A stretch of 64,000 nt of DNA from Armatimonadota bacterium (GTDB taxonomy: Bacteria; Armatimonadota; Fimbriimonadia; Fimbriimonadales; Fimbriimonadaceae), in contig JAEVZK010000011.1 in NCBI GenBank assembly GCA_023392285.1, positions 4,419-68,418 of the forward strand, read 5' to 3'. The position numbers were made by a program, and so were the translations under genes. Positions 60,737-64,000 of the stretch are shown in pieces; position 1 is the stretch's first letter, and every line of letters begins with the position of its first letter. The notes under the pieces are model-generated. The model was not told the origin of the DNA, did no database searches, and was given only the letters and a program-made list of their open reading frames with translations.

Positions 60737-61975
60737 ATGGAGAACTCTCACTTTCAAACACAGATTTTGCCTGGTGAATTTAACCGGCCAGCTTGTGGGC
60801 CGCGCCTTGGGAGCGAGGCAAACATTGATGATCTCCCGCTTAGCGGGCAGCCTGGTTGGCAGAGCAATGGCGGACTGAAACGCGGAGATGCGGCACGGTC
60901 GTTGCCGTACACTCTAGAAATAAACTTGCCGGAGTCCGAAGGTCAACTCAAACGCATCTATGTCGTGGGAGTTTTTGCTCTCTATGCCGGTCCGAATGCC
61001 GAATCAAGCGGCACAGTGGGTGCAACTTTTCAACTCGTTTCCGACCGAGACATCATCTTTCGGCAGGACCTGATCAACGGGCGACACTATGACGACGCCG
61101 CGAATGCGCCCTCGGTCTGCCGCATCTGCGGCGACGGCACCAGCATCGAGACGGTCGGGATGGTTGAACTTGATGGAAACCAGGTGAGGGTTGACACCCT
61201 TACGATCGACATTCCTTCTGACACCCGGGCGCGGAAGGCGGTGCTGCGAGACCTTAGCAGTCCCGCCTCCTTTATCGTCTTCGACATCTTTTTCGAGTTT
61301 CAAGAAGTCGCAAGTTGCCCCTTTAAGCGCAAATCGGGAGGAGTTTCACTTGCAGAGCTTGGAGCGGCCCTTCGAGTGGGAGACCGGCTGAAGTTTAGCC
61401 GGGCGCTCGATCAACTCGATGCGGGGCTGGATGAATCGGACGATCTGGAAGAAGCTCGGGGTCAGGCACTCACCTTCCTGGCGGTTGTCATCGCGGCCAC
61501 GCTGGAAAATGGCGCCTCTCGCTCTTCTCATAAGGCTCTGCTCCAAACGAGCCGGGAAATCGACCAGCTGGACTCTCGCGCCGCAATTCGTGACCTGACC
61601 CGCGCGCGGGTACTCGAGGTTACGGATAACTTGTTTGCGCCTTCCGAGAATCCCTCGGATCGCCTAGTGGATCGTGCCCTTGCCATCGTTGAAAGACACT
61701 ATGCCAAGGATTTGACCGATACGATGATCTCGGCTCAACTCGGCCTAAGTACGTCGCATTTTCGGTTTCTTTTCCGGCAAGCAACGGGCCAGCCCTTCCA
61801 CAAATATGTGGTGGCGCTCCGCCTTGAGAAGGCAAAGCAGATGCTGATCGAACAAGAAGTCCCGATCTCGCAGGTCGCTACCGCGGTTGGCTTTACCGGA
61901 TTGTCTCATTTCAGCCGGGCATTTGCCCAACGTTTTTCAGCCAGCCCATCACAAGTGCGGCGCTCTCTCAATTAA
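60737..61975 (+). CDS. AraC-family transcription regulator with a novel N-terminal half
   Basis: A 412-residue protein. The C-terminal ~100 residues are an AraC double helix-turn-helix (DTMISAQLGLSTSHFRFLFRQATGQPFHKYVVALRLEKAKQMLI..., then VATAVGFTGLSHFSRAFAQRF). The N-terminal ~190 residues are a beta-rich domain of unknown family (LPYTLEINLPESEGQLKRIYVVGVFALYAG, ATFQLVSDRDIIFRQDLINGRHYDD, VRVDTLTIDIPSD), unlike the usual cupin of AraC proteins and reminiscent of a galactose-binding-like sandwich; a helical linker (~200-310) connects them. Likely senses a ligand through that domain. ATG at 60737; the MlaF-like gene starts 3 bases after its stop. Confidence 0.8.
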   Translation: MENSHFQTQILPGEFNRPACGPRLGSEANIDDLPLSGQPGWQSNGGLKRGDAARSLPYTLEINLPESEGQLKRIYVVGVFALYAGPNAESSGTVGATFQLVSDRDIIFRQDLINGRHYDDAANAPSVCRICGDGTSIETVGMVELDGNQVRVDTLTIDIPSDTRARKAVLRDLSSPASFIVFDIFFEFQEVASCPFKRKSGGVSLAELGAALRVGDRLKFSRALDQLDAGLDESDDLEEARGQALTFLAVVIAATLENGASRSSHKALLQTSREIDQLDSRAAIRDLTRARVLEVTDNLFAPSENPSDRLVDRALAIVERHYAKDLTDTMISAQLGLSTSHFRFLFRQATGQPFHKYVVALRLEKAKQMLIEQEVPISQVATAVGFTGLSHFSRAFAQRFSASPSQVRRSLN

Positions 61976-61978
61976 TCC

Positions 61979-62704
61979 GTGATCGAGGTCGACCAAGTTA
62001 CGAAACGCTTCTCGGATCGCGACGTCATCCGCGATGTCAACCTCAGTGTTGGAGACGGTGAGATCGTGGCGATTATGGGCAGCAGCGGAGGCGGCAAGAC
62101 CACCCTTCTCCGGATGATCGCTGGCCTGACCCCGATCACCAAAGGGACGATTACCGTTGAAGGCATCGATGTTCGAGCACAGCCCGATGAGGCTCGCCGC
62201 AAAATGGGAATGGTTTTTCAATCGGGTGCTCCATTCGACTATCTGAATGTGCGCGATAACCTCCTGTTCGGGCCACGCCGTCGTCGCAAGCTAACCAAGC
62301 AAGAGGAAGACGACCTCGTTGCAGAGTATCTGGGACTTGTTGACCTCCAAAACGCAGAACAATTGATGCCTAGCGAGCTTAGTGGCGGCATGAAGAAGCG
62401 ACTGGGAGTGGCCAGAGCGCTAATCCTCAAGCCTTCGATCATGCTGTACGATGAGCCGACCACAGGACTCGACCCGATTACCACCTATACGGTTGATGCT
62501 CTGATGGTCCGCTTGCGTAAGGAATTGAAGATCACGAGCCTCATCGTGAGCCACGACGTCAGTTCCGTTTTTCGGGTCGCGGACCGGATTGCCTTCCTGC
62601 ACAAGGGTGCCCTCACGTTTACTGGGACACCCTCGGAATTTGCAAATAGCACCGATCCGTCGATCAATGAGATGGTCCAGAAGGCCCAAGCGGTCAGCTT
62701 CTAA
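61979..62704 (+). CDS. ABC transporter ATPase, MlaF-like
   Basis: A 241-residue ABC ATPase resembling MlaF/Ttg2A of outer-membrane lipid asymmetry (phospholipid) transporters. Walker A GSSGGGKTT (~34), Q-loop VFQSGAPFDYLNVRDNL (~79, the SGALFDSL-type segment is typical of MlaF), signature LSGGMKKRLGVARAL (~140), Walker B IMLYDEPTTGLDPIT and the His switch VSHDV. No MlaE permease or MlaD gene is adjacent, so this is an orphan ATPase here. GTG start 3 bases after the AraC gene, so the two are probably co-transcribed. Confidence 0.88.
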   Translation: MIEVDQVTKRFSDRDVIRDVNLSVGDGEIVAIMGSSGGGKTTLLRMIAGLTPITKGTITVEGIDVRAQPDEARRKMGMVFQSGAPFDYLNVRDNLLFGPRRRRKLTKQEEDDLVAEYLGLVDLQNAEQLMPSELSGGMKKRLGVARALILKPSIMLYDEPTTGLDPITTYTVDALMVRLRKELKITSLIVSHDVSSVFRVADRIAFLHKGALTFTGTPSEFANSTDPSINEMVQKAQAVSF

Positions 62705-62772
62705 ACTGGGCAACTGAACATTGGCCGCCTCGACGCGTTTGTCTCCTTGAACCTCAAGAGGTCACACCAGTT

Positions 62773-63228
62773 ATGAAAAGATTTGCGATTTTAGCCGCGG
62801 GAGTCATCCTAGCTTCTGCCCTCAGCGTTTCAGCTTTCGCTCAAGCTGCCGGTCCCAGCGGTGGCGGCGTCCAGTCCAAGCCTCCGGTAAGCGGGGCTAA
62901 AGCCAAGCAGGGTCAGCATTGGGGAGTTTCCCGCAAGCTACTGAAGGAGCTTAACTTGACGACGGAGCAGCAGACCAAGGTAAAGAATCTCTTTGCCAAG
63001 TACGCTGCCGAGGCCAAGGCGAAGACCAACACCAGTGCGAATGCGAAGCCAGACCGAAAAGCGATGAAGGCCCGACGAGAGCAGATGATGAAGGATCTCA
63101 ACGCCATCTTGACGACCGAGCAGCAGACCAAGTTGAAGGAACTGCTTGCGGCTCAGAAGAATAAGGTCAAGAAGAGCAAGCAAACTCCGCCCCCGAGCAG
63201 CGCCGGTGGCAGCGGTAGCGGCCTCTAG
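62773..63228 (+). CDS. Secreted Spy/CpxP-like LTxxQ protein
   Basis: A 151-residue exported protein: signal peptide (ends SAFA-Q, ~24), short Gly/Ser/Pro segment, then a Lys/Ala/Gln-rich helical region with two copies of LTTEQQTK (~57 and ~114), the LTxxQ motif of the Spy/CpxP family of periplasmic chaperone-like stress proteins. The Ser/Gly tail is low complexity. ATG at 62773 with AAGAGG upstream. Probable role in periplasmic protein protection or metal response by family; not shown by context. Confidence 0.75.
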   Translation: MKRFAILAAGVILASALSVSAFAQAAGPSGGGVQSKPPVSGAKAKQGQHWGVSRKLLKELNLTTEQQTKVKNLFAKYAAEAKAKTNTSANAKPDRKAMKARREQMMKDLNAILTTEQQTKLKELLAAQKNKVKKSKQTPPPSSAGGSGSGL

Positions 63229-63236
63229 CCAGAGGT

Positions 63237-63764
63237 TTAGAGTTTGATCACGAGCCCCCATTCGGGGCTCTGATCAGGATCATGGCAGATGCGCTCTCCT
63301 ATCGTTTGGGCACCAAAACGCCCATATAATCGGTGAGCGTCTCCAAAGCGCTTATCGCTCCATAGCTCCATGGCTTTCCGGTTTTCCTTTTTGGCGGTCC
63401 CTACGACGAGTTCGGTCAGTGCCGCGCCGATACCTCGACGTCGAGCGGATGGGTGCACATAGAGCCGTTCTAAAGAACAGTCTGTTCCGGCAGCCCGCAC
63501 CTTCCCATCGATCTCCAGTGCCTCACCTGGTTCTCCTTTTAGCTGATCGTAGAAGCACAGACCGACCACGCCTAATCCGCCGGTTTCATCTTCGGCAATC
63601 CAGAAGTGGTCGCCTCTGGAAGTGAAGTGCCCCTCCAGGTCGTACAGATCGGCGTGATAATCGCTCTCGTCCCAAGAGAAGCCGTATTCGTCGTAAACTG
63701 CTCTCACGATGCGAACAACCTCGACGCAGTCGGCATTGGTCACGGGGCGAATTTCGAAACTCAC
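63237..63764 (-). CDS. GNAT family N-acetyltransferase
   Basis: A 175-residue acetyltransferase. LERLYVHPSARRRGIGAALTELVVGTAKK (~98-126) is the acetyl-CoA motif (RRRGIG), and LWSDKRFGDAHRLYGRFGAQTIGER motif B. The fold is complete, with ECVEVV..VYDEYGF at the N-terminus. The substrate is unknown. GTG start at 63764 without ribosome binding site but with TAAACT six bases upstream; its 3' end is 8 bases from the Spy-like gene. Confidence 0.9.
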   Translation of the reverse strand: MSFEIRPVTNADCVEVVRIVRAVYDEYGFSWDESDYHADLYDLEGHFTSRGDHFWIAEDETGGLGVVGLCFYDQLKGEPGEALEIDGKVRAAGTDCSLERLYVHPSARRRGIGAALTELVVGTAKKENRKAMELWSDKRFGDAHRLYGRFGAQTIGERICHDPDQSPEWGLVIKL

Positions 63765-63770
63765 CCGCGA

Positions 63771-63776
63771 AGTTTA
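63771..63776 (-). promoter_or_regulatory. TANNNT -10 box just before the GNAT start
   Basis: On the minus strand TAAACT, six bases, then GTG at 63764: identical to the element before the PLP enzyme at 27498. Predicts a leaderless message. Confidence 0.5.
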
Positions 63777-63784
63777 CTTTCCCC

Positions 63785-63813
63785 TTGAAAATGAGAATCC
63801 CCTCGGGTAAAGT
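63785..63813 (+). promoter_or_regulatory. tRNA-Lys promoter
   Basis: TTGAAA (63785-63790), 17-base spacer, TAAAGT (63808-63813). Predicted start ~63820, seven bases before the tRNA. Confidence 0.6.
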
Positions 63814-63826
63814 TTTCCTGTCTTAT

Positions 63827-63902
<76 letters not shown>

Positions 63903-64000
63903 TTTCCTCCCCTCCGCTCTTCATCCGGTCGTGCCTGGCGCGATCCAACCAGCTCCGCTGGGCCTGACGATCGCACCGACGATCGGCCATGGTCGCGCCG
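63903..64000 (+). other. Window end, no gene visible
   Basis: The last 98 bases after tRNA-Lys look more GC-rich than the preceding region (by eye) and contain no complete open frame or recognisable signal. They could be the start of an element using the tRNA as attachment site or simply the next intergenic region. Confidence 0.3.

Overview
The window looks like ordinary chromosome from a Gram-negative-type, moderately GC-rich bacterium. The best guess is Armatimonadota, class Fimbriimonadia. That is an inference from the mix of two PEP-CTERM proteins, an outer-membrane-like barrel protein, a membrane H+-pyrophosphatase, frequent TTG/GTG starts and the gene order; no 16S rRNA is present to prove it. 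Nearly every base is coding, genes overlap tightly, and no phage, IS element or CRISPR array is visible.

Layout. 1-4.4 kb: a class III cyclase/NTPase/TPR regulator cut by the window edge, two paralogous PEP-CTERM surface proteins and an alkyltransferase-like (ATL) DNA repair protein. 4.4-10.6 kb: an H+-pyrophosphatase with a very large insertion, a ROK sugar kinase and a soluble GAF-GAF histidine kinase. 10.6-19.5 kb: a secreted protein, tsaB, murB, an ECF sigma/anti-sigma/RseB-like triad and two penicillin-binding proteins, i.e. a cell-wall block. 19.5-25 kb: O-antigen ligase-like protein, two GT2 glycosyltransferases, then a LysM-SH3-NlpC/P60 wall hydrolase behind a structured leader. 25-34 kb: tRNA-Glu, a Nif3-like protein, a Cys/Met PLP enzyme, and the operon rpoZ-dnaJ-prmA-ABCF-ispG. 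34-44 kb: rpmE, topA, ppa, trxA, dnaG-rpoD and pilT. 44-53.9 kb: hisS followed by three uncharacterised envelope-type genes, an M20 peptidase, galK, a small LuxR-type regulator, glmU and prs. 54-58.3 kb: six tightly overlapping genes for uncharacterised proteins, five of them clearly membrane proteins, ending against recO. 58.3-64 kb: recO, an OppA-like lipoprotein, an AraC regulator with an unfamiliar N-terminal half, an orphan MlaF-like ATPase, a Spy-like protein, a GNAT and tRNA-Lys.

How it works together. Much of the window serves the cell envelope: UDP-GlcNAc supply (GlmU), peptidoglycan precursor synthesis and polymerisation (MurB, PBP1A, PBP2), wall remodelling (NlpC/P60, polysaccharide deacetylase), surface glycan assembly and a likely envelope-stress sigma system. 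The rest is core information processing (TopA, DnaG, RpoD, RpoZ, bL31, HisS, PrmA, TsaB, RecO). Two independent pyrophosphatases (membrane-bound and soluble) are present.

The most interesting items are the six-gene membrane cluster at 53,956-58,257, the roughly 280-residue predicted periplasmic insertion in the pyrophosphatase, a repeated TANNNT box 5-7 bases before start codons that lack a ribosome binding site (probable leaderless mRNAs), a possible riboswitch-like leader before the NlpC/P60 gene, and a tRNA-Lys whose acceptor stem does not pair properly. All functional calls are made by reading the translated sequence; nothing was searched against a database.
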